A DNA stretch of 46,440 nt from a bacterium (GTDB lineage: Bacteria > Planctomycetota > Planctomycetia > Planctomycetales > Planctomycetaceae), in NCBI GenBank assembly GCA_016124895.1, contig WGMU01000129.1, positions 1-46,440 of the forward strand, given 5' to 3'. Positions within the stretch are counted from its first letter, which is position 1. Every line of letters begins with the position of its first letter. Positions 6,341-15,576 of the stretch are shown here, in pieces. The notes under the pieces were generated by a model that saw nothing but the letters and a program-made list of their open reading frames with translations, had not been told where the DNA came from and searched no databases. A program made the position numbers and the translations under genes.

Positions 6341-9208
6341 ATGAATCTGCGACTGTTTCTGCTGTCGGTTGCCGCCTTCATCGCTTCGGGATTGACCGTC
6401 GAGCCTGCCGCGGCGCGCGATTACTACGTGCGGCAGTCCGGTCGCGACAGCAATGACGGACGAACGGCTCAGTCCGCGTTCGTGACGCTCGGCCGCGTCT
6501 TTCAGGAAACGCTTGTCGCTGGCGATGTCGTGTACGTTGGCGGCGGTGTTTACGAGATCGAGCAGACAATTACAGCCGGCAGTGGCAACACGCAGAACCT
6601 GTTGAACAATCGGAACCGCGACGACGAGCATGACGGCGAGGATCGGAGCGGACGCAACTCTGACCGGGACGAAGAGGACCGCAACGGCGACAGCCGCGGC
6701 TCGAACCGCGATGACGATCGCAGTCGAGGCAGTAGCCGGAATGGCGACGACGATCGCGGCAGTCGTGGCCGGGAAGGTTCAAGCAACAGCAGCGGACGCG
6801 GCAGCAGCTCGCAGCGCGAAAGCTCACAGCGCGGCAGCAGCAGCGGCCGGAACGAGAACGGCGCGAGCAGCGAGCGTAACAGTGGTCGCGGCCGCGGCGG
6901 TCAGTCGAACTCGAACAGCGATCACAGCAGCAACCGCAGCTCGCCTGACGGCGACGGCCGCGGTAGCGGTCGAAACTCGGGGCGGAACAGCGACGACGAT
7001 CGAGGCAGCAGTTCGCGGAGTGGAAGCAGTTCCCGTAAGGCTGACTCCCGCAGTGGCAACACCGGACGCGAAAGTCGGTCGCGTTCGGGTTCACGCAACA
7101 GCTCAAGTCCGAACAGGGGCAGCTCAAGTGCGAATGGAGGCTCCGGTCTGCAATCTGACACGCAGGCGAATGCGGACGCTGTGACGCTGATCGGTGATGC
7201 GAGCGGTCGCTTCACCGGTGATCGCGGACGCGTCGTGCTGTCGCCGCAGGCCGATGGCTGGTGTCTCGCGCTGCAGAACATCGGCAACGTGACATTCGAC
7301 GGCTTCAATTTCGAGACGTCATCCCGTGCCCGACGACTGGGAAACGGTATTTCGGCAACCGGGGCAGACACCCGTGTCAGCTTTTCGAACTGCTCATTCT
7401 CAAACCTCGCGACGGCGCTCGTTGTTCAGCAGGGTGACGTCGTTCTCTCCGGCGTGACGTTCGACAATGTGTCGACTGGACTGGCGACCGAGCAGACTCA
7501 GCTTTGCGAGTGCCGCGACTGCGACTTCACTGGCATTGGCGAGTGGGCGATCGATTCCGATTCGCTGCAGACGACGGTCGAGCAGTCGACGTTCGCTGGC
7601 AAGAACGGCATCCGTCTCGGCGACCGCTCAACGCGGCTGGCGGCCTTGAGCGCACTCAGAGTACCGGTGCTCGACAACGCACTGCAGATCTCGCGGCGCG
7701 ACGCTGTGATCAGCGACGTCTCGGTCCGCGGAACGGGTTACGGCATCTTTGCCGAGAATCTCGACTCGCTCGACGTCAGCCAGTTCTCCTCGGAGGGATG
7801 TTCCGAATGGGGCGTCTTTGCGAGCGGCGACGGACTGACGCTGACCGACTCCGCGATCGAGGACGGCACCAACGGCGTCTGCTTCAACGGCGGTGGCGAT
7901 GGCCAACTGGCGACGGTGGCGAACTCGACCATCTCAGGTCATCAGACCTATGGGTTGCTGCTGAACCGCGTCAGCTTTGACTTCGAGACCAGTCGCGATC
8001 TGACGATCCGCCGCAACGGCTCGTTCGGTCTGGGCGTTGTCGGAGCCGACCTGACGCTGACAAACGCCGCCGGCTTTGAGCTGTCTGATAACGGTTACGG
8101 CATTTATTCCGCGCAGGGCGATCTCGACGTCAGCGGCCTCACGCTCGACGGCAACGCATACGGCCTCAGTCAGGCCGAGGGGCAGTTCGTCTGCCGCGAC
8201 GTGACGATCATTGGCAGCGGTACCGGGCTGCAGCACATCAACGGTACACAACTGGTCGTCGAACGCACGACCGTCAGCGGTGCCCGGGACTGGGGGATTC
8301 ATTTGCAGAGTGACGAGGACGCAGCGTCGCCGACTGTCGAACTTCGCGAAGTCGCGTTGAAGGACGGCGCGAATGGTGTCTATGCGAAGCTGCCGGCTCG
8401 TGCCCTGCTGACGTTGAGCGATTCGGAACTCAGTGGCAACAGCGGCTACGGACTGCTGTCGTCGGGCGTCAGCACGCAGCTTCAGAGGGTCTCGATCAGC
8501 GGTAACCAGACCGGTCTGCAGCACTCGGACGGCCCGCTGACAATCGAAGACAGCGTCGTCAGCCGCAACAGGGGAGTCGGCATCTCGGTCGCTGGTGTCA
8601 ACGCGTCGGCACTGACGACACTGACCGCCCGCCGCAATCAACTGACGGGAAACCAGCGCGGCATTTCGGCCTGGAACGTGAATGCCGCCGCGCTGTTGAA
8701 CAACGTGCTGCGCGGTAACTCGTACGGTCTGCTGACGCAGACAATCGCCGGTCAGGCCGACGTCTGGAACAACACGCTGGTCGACAATCAAATCGGCATT
8801 CATCACGGAGCCGGCATTGCGACCGTGCGGAACAATCTCGTCGTTTATGGCGACGGAACCGCGACCGTGCCGAATACGGTCGGCATTGACAACTCGCGGC
8901 AGGGCACGCTGACTCATGGCAGTAATCTGTTGTCCGGCCACGCGACGCCTTATCTCGGGACCGCTCCCGGCGTCGGCGACGTTCTCAAGCCGCCGCGATT
9001 TGTCGATTATGCACAGGGCGACTTCCGTCTCGCGAAAGGTTCCCCCGCGATCAACGCCGGGACGTCAACCGGCGGCCTGATCACTCGCGACCTCGTCGGC
9101 ACTCAGCGACCGATGTTTGATGCCTTCGAAATTGGCGCTTATGAGTACTCCGAAAAGGACGGCTCCGTGCGCATCGTCCAGTGGAATGAGCAGGCGGAGG
9201 CACCGTAG
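6341..9208 (+). CDS. Secreted right-handed parallel beta-helix protein with a long Ser/Arg/Gly/Asp-rich insertion
   Basis: The 955-residue product (start ATG 6341; in-frame ATGs at 6329 and 6314 are alternatives) has a Sec signal ending AAARD, then YYVRQSGRDSNDGRTAQSAF. That is the usual N-terminus of secreted parallel beta-helix proteins. The first coil is interrupted at about residues 88-273 by a low-complexity stretch of Ser, Arg, Gly, Asp and Asn. The fold resumes at VTLIGDASGRF and continues with many 20-25-residue coils containing N-(x)-G-I/L-x and LSGN/LRGN turns to about residue 900. The C-terminus has the family ending TRDLVGTQRPMFDAFEIGAYEY. Such proteins often bind or cleave polysaccharides; no catalytic residues could be assigned, so the function is unknown. 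Confidence 0.85.
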   Translation: MNLRLFLLSVAAFIASGLTVEPAAARDYYVRQSGRDSNDGRTAQSAFVTLGRVFQETLVAGDVVYVGGGVYEIEQTITAGSGNTQNLLNNRNRDDEHDGEDRSGRNSDRDEEDRNGDSRGSNRDDDRSRGSSRNGDDDRGSRGREGSSNSSGRGSSSQRESSQRGSSSGRNENGASSERNSGRGRGGQSNSNSDHSSNRSSPDGDGRGSGRNSGRNSDDDRGSSSRSGSSSRKADSRSGNTGRESRSRSGSRNSSSPNRGSSSANGGSGLQSDTQANADAVTLIGDASGRFTGDRGRVVLSPQADGWCLALQNIGNVTFDGFNFETSSRARRLGNGISATGADTRVSFSNCSFSNLATALVVQQGDVVLSGVTFDNVSTGLATEQTQLCECRDCDFTGIGEWAIDSDSLQTTVEQSTFAGKNGIRLGDRSTRLAALSALRVPVLDNALQISRRDAVISDVSVRGTGYGIFAENLDSLDVSQFSSEGCSEWGVFASGDGLTLTDSAIEDGTNGVCFNGGGDGQLATVANSTISGHQTYGLLLNRVSFDFETSRDLTIRRNGSFGLGVVGADLTLTNAAGFELSDNGYGIYSAQGDLDVSGLTLDGNAYGLSQAEGQFVCRDVTIIGSGTGLQHINGTQLVVERTTVSGARDWGIHLQSDEDAASPTVELREVALKDGANGVYAKLPARALLTLSDSELSGNSGYGLLSSGVSTQLQRVSISGNQTGLQHSDGPLTIEDSVVSRNRGVGISVAGVNASALTTLTARRNQLTGNQRGISAWNVNAAALLNNVLRGNSYGLLTQTIAGQADVWNNTLVDNQIGIHHGAGIATVRNNLVVYGDGTATVPNTVGIDNSRQGTLTHGSNLLSGHATPYLGTAPGVGDVLKPPRFVDYAQGDFRLAKGSPAINAGTSTGGLITRDLVGTQRPMFDAFEIGAYEYSEKDGSVRIVQWNEQAEAP

Positions 9209-9328
9209 ACGCTGTGCAAAACGGACCCGGACACCGCCAGCGGTCTTCTGCCATCGCCGAGCGGTTTATCGCGGGACAGACTGCATCACGATGCTTCGAT
9301 CGCGGAGCAATTCGCGATTCTGTTCGGA

Positions 9329-10819
9329 CTATTTGTCAGCCAGGAGCGTGAATGAGCGGCGGGTGATTTCCCGACCGCGGACGCGGATAACCAGCCAGTA
9401 AGTGCCAGGTTCGAGCGACTGCTTCATTTCGTAAGCCCAGCTTGCCCGCAGTCGTGACCGCTCAACGATCTGGCCGACTTCGTCGATGACGTGATTGTCG
9501 GCGTCGTGCAGATTGCACTCAATCCACATGTCTTCGTGTGGCGGCGTCAGGACGACCTGAGCGACCAGCGCCTCGCCATGCCGAAACTCCTGGCGACGAT
9601 TGATCACGACGTCACTCAGCAGGTCAGTGCCGATTTCAAACGAGAGGAATTTGTCCTGATCGCGAATCGGCTCGCTGGGGCGCAGCATCCGGCCCACGGT
9701 GTCGGTGTCGAGTTCGACGAGTTCGTAAGCACCTGCGGTGCGTCTCGTTCCGAACGGATCCATCTGATATTCGAGTTCGACGCCGCCGAAGACCAGCAGC
9801 AGCAGCGTAAAGGCGAATGCGCCGCGTGATTGAGGCAGGTTAATCTGCGGCAGCCGCCAGCCGTCAACGTGCGGGAGTGACCGCCGCAGTGCGACCGCGA
9901 CTCGATTGCCACGCCGGACCAGACGCCGGAACCACGCTCCAAGCCGCTGCATATCGTGCTCATTCAGAAACGCGAGATACAACGAGAAGCAGACCAGCGG
10001 GAAAATGTAGAGCCCCAGCAGCAGCAGCGTTCCCAGGTGGAAAACGACCCCCAGACCGATCATCAGCACGCGAGCAGTGCCGCTCCAGGCGAGAAACAGA
10101 AACAGCACTTCCCACAGGATCGTGAGATATGCCGCGACAACGAGTGTTTCCGGATAGCCGGCCAGCCATTCACCCAGCGGATTGGCATGGTTTACGTTGG
10201 TCAGCATCCACTGCCGCATCTGATCGCTGCTGAAGAACGCAGGCGTGTGCATCTTCGTAAAGGCTGCGCCCAGATAAATCAGTCCGGTGAGAATCTGCAT
10301 GATCCGTCGCGGCCAGACTGCGGCGTACGCATCCGGCGGTGCTTCGTACGGCATCCGCAGTCGGTTCTGGTCGGAGCGACGCTTCAGCAGCGCATCCAGC
10401 GACCAGATTGCTCCGCAGTTCGAAAACGACAGCAGCAGCAGTCCGTGCGACGCAATGACGGAATACTTCGTCAGCGAGCCCAGACAGTCGAGCAGATTCA
10501 GATAGGTGTAGAGGACGAACGAAATCGCCAGCGACAACCGCGTACACCAGCCGACGGCCGACGTCAGCAGAGTAAACAACAGAACGCTGGCCATGGCCAC
10601 GGCGACCGTTCCGGATGGAATCGGCAGAAGGTCCGGCACGCCATAATTCACCGCCAGTGGCGCCGCAGCACCATCGGCCGAGAACAGTTCGCGCGCGTGA
10701 AACCAGCGTGGCAGCATCACCGCCAGCAGAACCAGCGGCAGGCTGATACGCGTCAGGGCAAGCCCGAAGGGACGTTCCTGAGCGAAGAAGAAGTCATTGA
10801 CGCGCGATGTTGCATTCAC
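9329..10819 (-). CDS. HTTM-domain integral membrane protein (vitamin K-dependent carboxylase-like fold)
   Basis: The 496-residue product has multiple membrane segments in its first 320 residues, for example LALTRISLPLVLLAVMLPRW, VAVAMASVLLFTLLTSAVGW, SLAISFVLYTYLNL, ILTGLIYLGAAFTKMHTPAF and LMIGLGVVFHLGTLLLLGLY. A soluble, beta-rich C-terminal domain of about 150 residues follows. The pattern FxLxRIxL...HARELF in the first helix region, the AAFTKMH motif and the late F-H-x-G-T helix match the HTTM family, related to gamma-glutamyl carboxylase. No substrate is known. The gene begins 24 bp after a 219-residue membrane-anchored protein gene, so the pair is probably an operon. It converges with the beta-helix gene on the left. 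Confidence 0.8.
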   Translation of the reverse strand: MNATSRVNDFFFAQERPFGLALTRISLPLVLLAVMLPRWFHARELFSADGAAAPLAVNYGVPDLLPIPSGTVAVAMASVLLFTLLTSAVGWCTRLSLAISFVLYTYLNLLDCLGSLTKYSVIASHGLLLLSFSNCGAIWSLDALLKRRSDQNRLRMPYEAPPDAYAAVWPRRIMQILTGLIYLGAAFTKMHTPAFFSSDQMRQWMLTNVNHANPLGEWLAGYPETLVVAAYLTILWEVLFLFLAWSGTARVLMIGLGVVFHLGTLLLLGLYIFPLVCFSLYLAFLNEHDMQRLGAWFRRLVRRGNRVAVALRRSLPHVDGWRLPQINLPQSRGAFAFTLLLLVFGGVELEYQMDPFGTRRTAGAYELVELDTDTVGRMLRPSEPIRDQDKFLSFEIGTDLLSDVVINRRQEFRHGEALVAQVVLTPPHEDMWIECNLHDADNHVIDEVGQIVERSRLRASWAYEMKQSLEPGTYWLVIRVRGREITRRSFTLLADK

Positions 10820-10843
10820 AGTGCGGGTCCTTCATCCCTGAAT

Positions 10844-11503
10844 TCAGCGGGTGCCCATCCATGCGGCGCCGTTCGCGGGAAGCAATGTCGCTGACTGAGT
10901 CTCGTGGCTGGCGGTCGCGATCGTCGGCAACTGATAAGCCGAGCGGCCCTTCTGCGAGTCCTGCCACAGGCGCGGATTGTCGCTCAGACACAGATGGTCC
11001 TGATAATCAAACCAGGACGCATTCTGTGTCAGCACCTCGCCATCCGGCGCATATTCTTTCCGCAGATAAAAGTACGAGTACGGCTGCTTCTTCTCGCCGT
11101 ACCGCTGTGCCCAGAGCGAATCGGGCAGATTGAACTTCTTCGCCCAGCACTCTTCGACAACCATGATCTTGCGCATGGGTTCGTGGTGCGTATGCCGCAG
11201 CGTGTTGAGGGCAATCGTGCCGCTGTGGTTGGCAAACGGGTCGTAATGATGCCGATCGAGATCGCCGAACGGCTTGATCTCACCCCACGGAGCCGGAGCG
11301 ATCTGATAGAAGCGACCGCTCTCGCCCTGTCCGATGATGTGCAGCCGGTTCTCGTAGCCGGACCAGCCGCAGAACATGTCCCAGACAATGAAATACATGC
11401 CGGGGTGAGAGGCCTGTCGAAAGCCGAGCGCGTGCGACGCGACGCCGAAGAACAGCACTCCGAGATAGGTCACAATGGTCGCGACAGCGAGCCAGCGTTT
11501 CAT
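10844..11503 (-). CDS. Membrane-anchored protein of unknown function, partner of the HTTM gene
   Basis: The 219-residue product starts at ATG 11503, preceded by AAGGGAG at good spacing. One N-terminal hydrophobic segment (WLAVATIVTYLGVLFFGVAS) probably anchors an extracytoplasmic domain. That domain is rich in aromatic and His residues: YFIVWDMFCGWSGYENRLHI, FGDLDRHHYDPFANHSGT and LRHTHHEPMRK. No family was recognised with confidence. It is immediately upstream of the HTTM gene in the same orientation, so both products probably act together at the membrane. The His/Trp-rich region could bind a metal or cofactor, but this is speculation. Confidence 0.7.
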   Translation of the reverse strand: MKRWLAVATIVTYLGVLFFGVASHALGFRQASHPGMYFIVWDMFCGWSGYENRLHIIGQGESGRFYQIAPAPWGEIKPFGDLDRHHYDPFANHSGTIALNTLRHTHHEPMRKIMVVEECWAKKFNLPDSLWAQRYGEKKQPYSYFYLRKEYAPDGEVLTQNASWFDYQDHLCLSDNPRLWQDSQKGRSAYQLPTIATASHETQSATLLPANGAAWMGTR

Positions 11504-11700
11504 CACGTCACTCCCTTGACGTCCGAAGCCGGGAAAGCAGCAAGCCGTTCGCTGCAAATCTGCAGAAATATCCGCGAGGGAGCAATTTCGGGTCAAGATC
11601 GACCCGGCAGTCGGCCGAAGGAGGCTCGCCGGGTTTTCCGTACCGGCAACCGATTTCTCATTCCTGCATTCTGCTCAGGAACGGGTTCTCCAGCAGGTCG

Positions 11701-13305
11701 TCAGAACAGGACGAACGTCGAGACGAGGATGCCTTCGCGCTCAAGACTGCGGTCGCTCGACCAGCTCAGCACACCGCTGGCGTCCAGATAGATGCGTGGG
11801 CCGAGCTTACGCAGCCAGCGGAGACCGACTGCCCAGGCCGGCGTGCCCTGAACCTGTTCGTAAGCAACTTCCGGAATGAACTGCTCGTCATCGTGGTGCC
11901 GGAACAGCTCGACGCCGGCCGCAACGCCGATTGTGTCGTTCGGGTTGAAACCCTGCCCGATCCGGACGAGCGGATTGACGGCAAAATTGCTTTGCAGGCG
12001 GTTGAAATTTGCACCGGCGATCGGCGACCAGCCTCGCGTCGCATTGAAGAAGTTGGCGTAGACGACGGCCTTTTCGATGCCGGTCGCGCATTCGATTCTG
12101 GACGAAGCCGCTCGCGTAAAGTTGGTCTCGATGACGTAGAGTTCGCCCGAACCGGTTCCCGCGGAATCACCGCCCTTGAACAGAGCCCTGCTGGCCAGCG
12201 TCAATGGGCCGAAGAATTGCGTGGCGCTGATTGCGGCGTAACGCGAGTCGTACGCGTTTGATCCGGAATGGCTGACGTAAGCCAGCGTGGCTTCAAAGAA
12301 CGTATGCTGCCAGTCGGCCGTCGCGTGGAGTCCGGCGAGGTCGGTCGCATTCGGCGTCGCGGTATTGACGTCGTCGAAGAAGTAGAATCCCTGAACCAGC
12401 AGATTGCTGAGCGGCGGCACGATCAGCGTATTCTTGGTGACGATGACACCGGTGACTTCATCATTGATCAGCAGCGAGTTGTGGACCGCGTACGGGACCT
12501 TGCCCAGCGTCACGTGATAATCGAACGGCGTGAACTCGTCGCCGAGCCAGTCTGAGAAGACGCTGTATAGCTCGCCTTCGACCCACCAGCGGTCAGGGGC
12601 GATCGTCGAGTTGTCCACATAACGCGACGGATCGTTGAGCTGAAAGAACGATCCGCCGGTGTTGCGGCGACCGAATGGCCGAAACTGCACGTGAGCCCGT
12701 TCGGTGCCTGTTACGCGCAGATCAAAGTCGAGAACCAGATTGTGTCCGATGCCATCCTGGCGTGCGTTACCCAGTTCGAGTGCCTGCCCGAAAACCTGAT
12801 ACGAACCGTGGGTGACGAATCGCGGTTCCCACTGAAAGCCGTTTTCACCGAACCATTTCAGACCGCACCACGGCTGGATTTCATCCGGGCCGAGAAACTC
12901 CTGAGACCCGGTCAGCGGGGGCAGAGGTTTCTGCCAGTTTTCCGGCAGACGCAGGACCTGAGCGTGACCATGTTCCTGCGATTCGTCAAAACCGAACTGA
13001 TCACCCTCAGGTGAGTACAGGTACGACCCACCGTGCAGCAGCAGTTCCTCTTCGAGCGGCGGCAGCGGTTCATCGACAGCCTCCTCCGCTGCGGTTGAGT
13101 TCGCCTCTGCATTGATTGTTCGATCGACGGCAGCCACAACCGGCAGTGACAGCCAGCCGTCGGAAGTTGCGACGGAATCGAACGAATCGGACTGCGGCGG
13201 CGCAGCGAATGCCAATCCTGACGCGGCGATGACGACCAGAAATGTGGCGACGGCGAGCCGTTCCGCAACCTTCAACCAGCGACTTGTTTCGCTCTCGCAG
13301 CTCAT
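11701..13305 (-). CDS. Outer-membrane beta-barrel (porin-like) protein coupled to a multihaem cytochrome
   Basis: The 534-residue product has an N-terminal signal (about 12-35, LAVATFLVVIAASGLAFAAP) and then an acidic Pro-rich linker. A long series of alternating strands follows from about residue 150, for example HNLVLDFDLRVTGTERAHVQF, FFEATLAYVSHSG, LTLASRALFKGG, SSRIECATGIEKAVVYANFF and IYLDASGVLSW. It ends in VSTFVLF, a C-terminal Phe typical of barrel insertion. The start codon overlaps the stop of the upstream six-haem cytochrome by four bases (ATGA), so they are translationally coupled. That pairing suggests a porin-cytochrome electron conduit across the outer membrane. No CXXCH is present in the barrel itself. 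The exact barrel family is not identified. Confidence 0.8.
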   Translation of the reverse strand: MSCESETSRWLKVAERLAVATFLVVIAASGLAFAAPPQSDSFDSVATSDGWLSLPVVAAVDRTINAEANSTAAEEAVDEPLPPLEEELLLHGGSYLYSPEGDQFGFDESQEHGHAQVLRLPENWQKPLPPLTGSQEFLGPDEIQPWCGLKWFGENGFQWEPRFVTHGSYQVFGQALELGNARQDGIGHNLVLDFDLRVTGTERAHVQFRPFGRRNTGGSFFQLNDPSRYVDNSTIAPDRWWVEGELYSVFSDWLGDEFTPFDYHVTLGKVPYAVHNSLLINDEVTGVIVTKNTLIVPPLSNLLVQGFYFFDDVNTATPNATDLAGLHATADWQHTFFEATLAYVSHSGSNAYDSRYAAISATQFFGPLTLASRALFKGGDSAGTGSGELYVIETNFTRAASSRIECATGIEKAVVYANFFNATRGWSPIAGANFNRLQSNFAVNPLVRIGQGFNPNDTIGVAAGVELFRHHDDEQFIPEVAYEQVQGTPAWAVGLRWLRKLGPRIYLDASGVLSWSSDRSLEREGILVSTFVLF

Positions 13306-15305
13306 CGTCGAAACAGACCTCCGCTGCGAGGCTGTACGTTGAGCGTCGATTCAAACTCGTCGAGCACGACCGTTTCCAGCAGATGCTTCAGATGCGGAGC
13401 CCCGATCTCATCCATCAGATGTGGAGGGATGTGCCGGTAATTCAGTCGTACGCGGACATGGTAGTCACCTGGAGTCTTCGGCAGTCGCACGGCGTAATCA
13501 CGATTGACGGTACTCAGTGGCGGCAGGCTGCCCTTTGAGATACGGAACGAACTGTGACGGCCAAACGCGGCGACCGGACTGTCCGCCGGACGCAGAAAAT
13601 TCAGCGGCGTCAGGTGGCGATTGACTGACAGTATGACCGATCGTTCGGTGCCACGGTTTGTCAGGGCGACAAACTTGCTCTGGAAGTTCAGCAGGTCAGC
13701 GTCCCAGCTTGCTTCTCCGGCTTCGACTGCGTGGCTGTGTTCATCGCGCAGGTCAAAGTTTGCATCAAAGGTCCCTGAAGAAAACACGCAGTGACCAGCC
13801 GGATCACAGACTTCGACCGAAACCCAGAACTGCCGTTCCTCTGTAAATCCGGTTGGAAAGTTGTGGCCGTCAAATCGGCTGCGTACGGCAACGGCGACGT
13901 TGAATCGGCCACCGCATTCGGCACAGTTCGGAACGTCAACGCAGAGTTCGGCTCCATTCTTCAGCAGTTCGTAACGCTTCTCCTGAGCGATGCGGAGTTG
14001 TCGGCGGTTGCGACGGCGCAGGTCGTTGAGTGATCGCTTTTCGTGTTCCGTCAACAGGTCTGTCTGGCGGTAATCCTTCTCGTACATCCAGTCGAGCTTC
14101 TCGGGAAACTCAGTGTCCGGCAGGATTGAGTAGTCGGGGCCGGAGAATGTGTGGTCGGACAGGGGCCGTTTGGCTGTGGCAAACGTTTCTCCGTTGCCGA
14201 CGGGGGCCATTGCGGCATATCCGAGCGGGCGGTCTTCTTCCAGAGTCGGTATCCCCTGCACCGGGCCCATGTGGCAGTGCTGGCAGGTGAGCTGGCGTCT
14301 GGCGGCCGGACTGTTCTGCCATTCGCTGAAGGCTTCTTCGAGGCGGATGCCCTGCGGGCTGGTGACATCGTGACAGGCTCCGCAGAACGCGCTCGACCGA
14401 ATCGAAACGAGTTGCTGCGAGCCGTGTGAGTTTTCGCTGAGCGAAACGGCATCCGAAAACGGTCCGTACATGCAGACTTCTGAGAGCCTGCCTGGCGCAA
14501 TGTGGCGTCGGGTATTCGCCTTGTAATAAGGCCGCTCCATGCGGTGACAGACGACGCAGGTGACACCCTCCATCGACAGTCGCGAACGGTTCACATTGCG
14601 CCGCTGACCATTCTCGCCGAGCGCCGTACCGAGCGGCGTGTGACAGCGTGAGCAGAATGTCCCGATCGTCCCGCTCGTCCGTTCCTGCAGCGTCAGGTTG
14701 AATGCTTCGAAGATCGGACTGTGCTGCGCGTAAGCGTGCATCGATCGCGACCACTCTTCGTACTGCTTCGGGTGACAGGCCCGACATTCCTTCGCCGACG
14801 GGAAGTCAATTTCCAGCAGTGGGCGGGTTGAGCACGTTTCGGGCAGTCGGTACTTGAGTGCTCCGTTGCGAATCCAGCGGGCCAGCGTTTCAAGCTGCCC
14901 GCCGGTCAGCCATTCGGTTTCGTCATACGGCATTCGCGGTGTCGCGTCGGCCTTTGAGTCCAGGGACTCGCTGTGATTCCAGCTTACGACCTGGTAGAGC
15001 TTCGACGCTTCCGGATTGCCCGGCACGATCAGCCGCTCGTCTTCCGACATGGCATCAATGAACGTCTCCCAGTTGGTCAGGTCAGTCTGATCAGTTCCCG
15101 GTCGATGGCAGCCGTTGCACTTCTGAGCGAGGATCAGTTGGACGTCAGGCCAGTCCGGATCGAACGGATGCTCGACGTCCGAGCGAACCGTATACGGCGC
15201 GGACTGAGCCGCCGACGTCAGCAGGTCATCCGGCGTGCGGCCGGTGAGCACGACGGCGAGGACAAGCAGAGCAGGCGCAAGTGGAGAGCGGCAGGGTTGA
15301 GACAT
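13302..15305 (-). CDS. Six-haem c-type cytochrome
   Basis: The 667-residue exported protein has a hydrophobic N-terminal signal (LAPALLVLAVVLTG) and six CXXCH haem sites: CNGCH, CRACH, CSRCH, CVVCH, CGACH and CQHCH. The first sits in a planctomycete-type cytochrome c module (CNGCHRPG...L.NW..F...RMP.....L...Q...L..WI.NGA). The next five form a cytochrome c554-like multihaem region, beginning CRACHPKQYEEW, up to about residue 360. Later, DGHNFPTGFTEERQFWVSVEV matches the GH-x-x-PTG motif common in multihaem cytochromes, whose His is a haem ligand. CAECG at about residue 450 is not a complete haem site. Its stop overlaps the start of the outer-membrane barrel gene by four bases. The likely role is periplasmic or outer-membrane electron transfer; the redox partner is unknown. 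Confidence 0.9.
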   Translation of the reverse strand: MSQPCRSPLAPALLVLAVVLTGRTPDDLLTSAAQSAPYTVRSDVEHPFDPDWPDVQLILAQKCNGCHRPGTDQTDLTNWETFIDAMSEDERLIVPGNPEASKLYQVVSWNHSESLDSKADATPRMPYDETEWLTGGQLETLARWIRNGALKYRLPETCSTRPLLEIDFPSAKECRACHPKQYEEWSRSMHAYAQHSPIFEAFNLTLQERTSGTIGTFCSRCHTPLGTALGENGQRRNVNRSRLSMEGVTCVVCHRMERPYYKANTRRHIAPGRLSEVCMYGPFSDAVSLSENSHGSQQLVSIRSSAFCGACHDVTSPQGIRLEEAFSEWQNSPAARRQLTCQHCHMGPVQGIPTLEEDRPLGYAAMAPVGNGETFATAKRPLSDHTFSGPDYSILPDTEFPEKLDWMYEKDYRQTDLLTEHEKRSLNDLRRRNRRQLRIAQEKRYELLKNGAELCVDVPNCAECGGRFNVAVAVRSRFDGHNFPTGFTEERQFWVSVEVCDPAGHCVFSSGTFDANFDLRDEHSHAVEAGEASWDADLLNFQSKFVALTNRGTERSVILSVNRHLTPLNFLRPADSPVAAFGRHSSFRISKGSLPPLSTVNRDYAVRLPKTPGDYHVRVRLNYRHIPPHLMDEIGAPHLKHLLETVVLDEFESTLNVQPRSGGLFRR

Positions 15306-15576
15306 CCGTGTCCGACCGTTCGCGACAGAAGTCAGGCAACTTGGGCAGAGTGTCCGGCTTTCGACGGCTGCATTGAGCCGAACTGATGACGGACTCTGTC
15401 AGAATCGGAACACGCGCGCTAGCTCATTCGATCATTCCGACCGTTGCGACTCAGCCCGGCACGGACTCTGTCGGTTTCGAGTTGCGATCAGAAAACCTTC
15501 GCTGACCGGAACAGGCCGCAAAGTCCAACATCGCAGACCGCACTTCTGCTCGGAAAACCGAGCTGCGCAGCATTGA
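15306..15576. other. Intergenic region with no recognised gene
   Basis: About 270 bp lie between the stop of the HlyD-like gene and the start of the cytochrome gene, which are both on the minus strand. A short hairpin GCTCGG/CCGAGC with a TTTT loop at about 15550-15565 lies just downstream of the HlyD-like gene. It lacks a trailing T-run, so it is not called as a terminator. The promoter of the cytochrome operon presumably lies immediately upstream of 15305, to the right. Confidence 0.4.

Noticed and set aside
6570-7127. Cys/Arg-rich minus-strand frame opposite the low-complexity insert
   Set aside because: Its composition mirrors the AGC/CGC codons of the insert; no ribosome-binding site or motif.
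7934-8941. A 335-codon minus-strand frame inside the beta-helix gene
   Set aside because: It is antisense to a well-supported gene; the coils continue unbroken on the plus strand.
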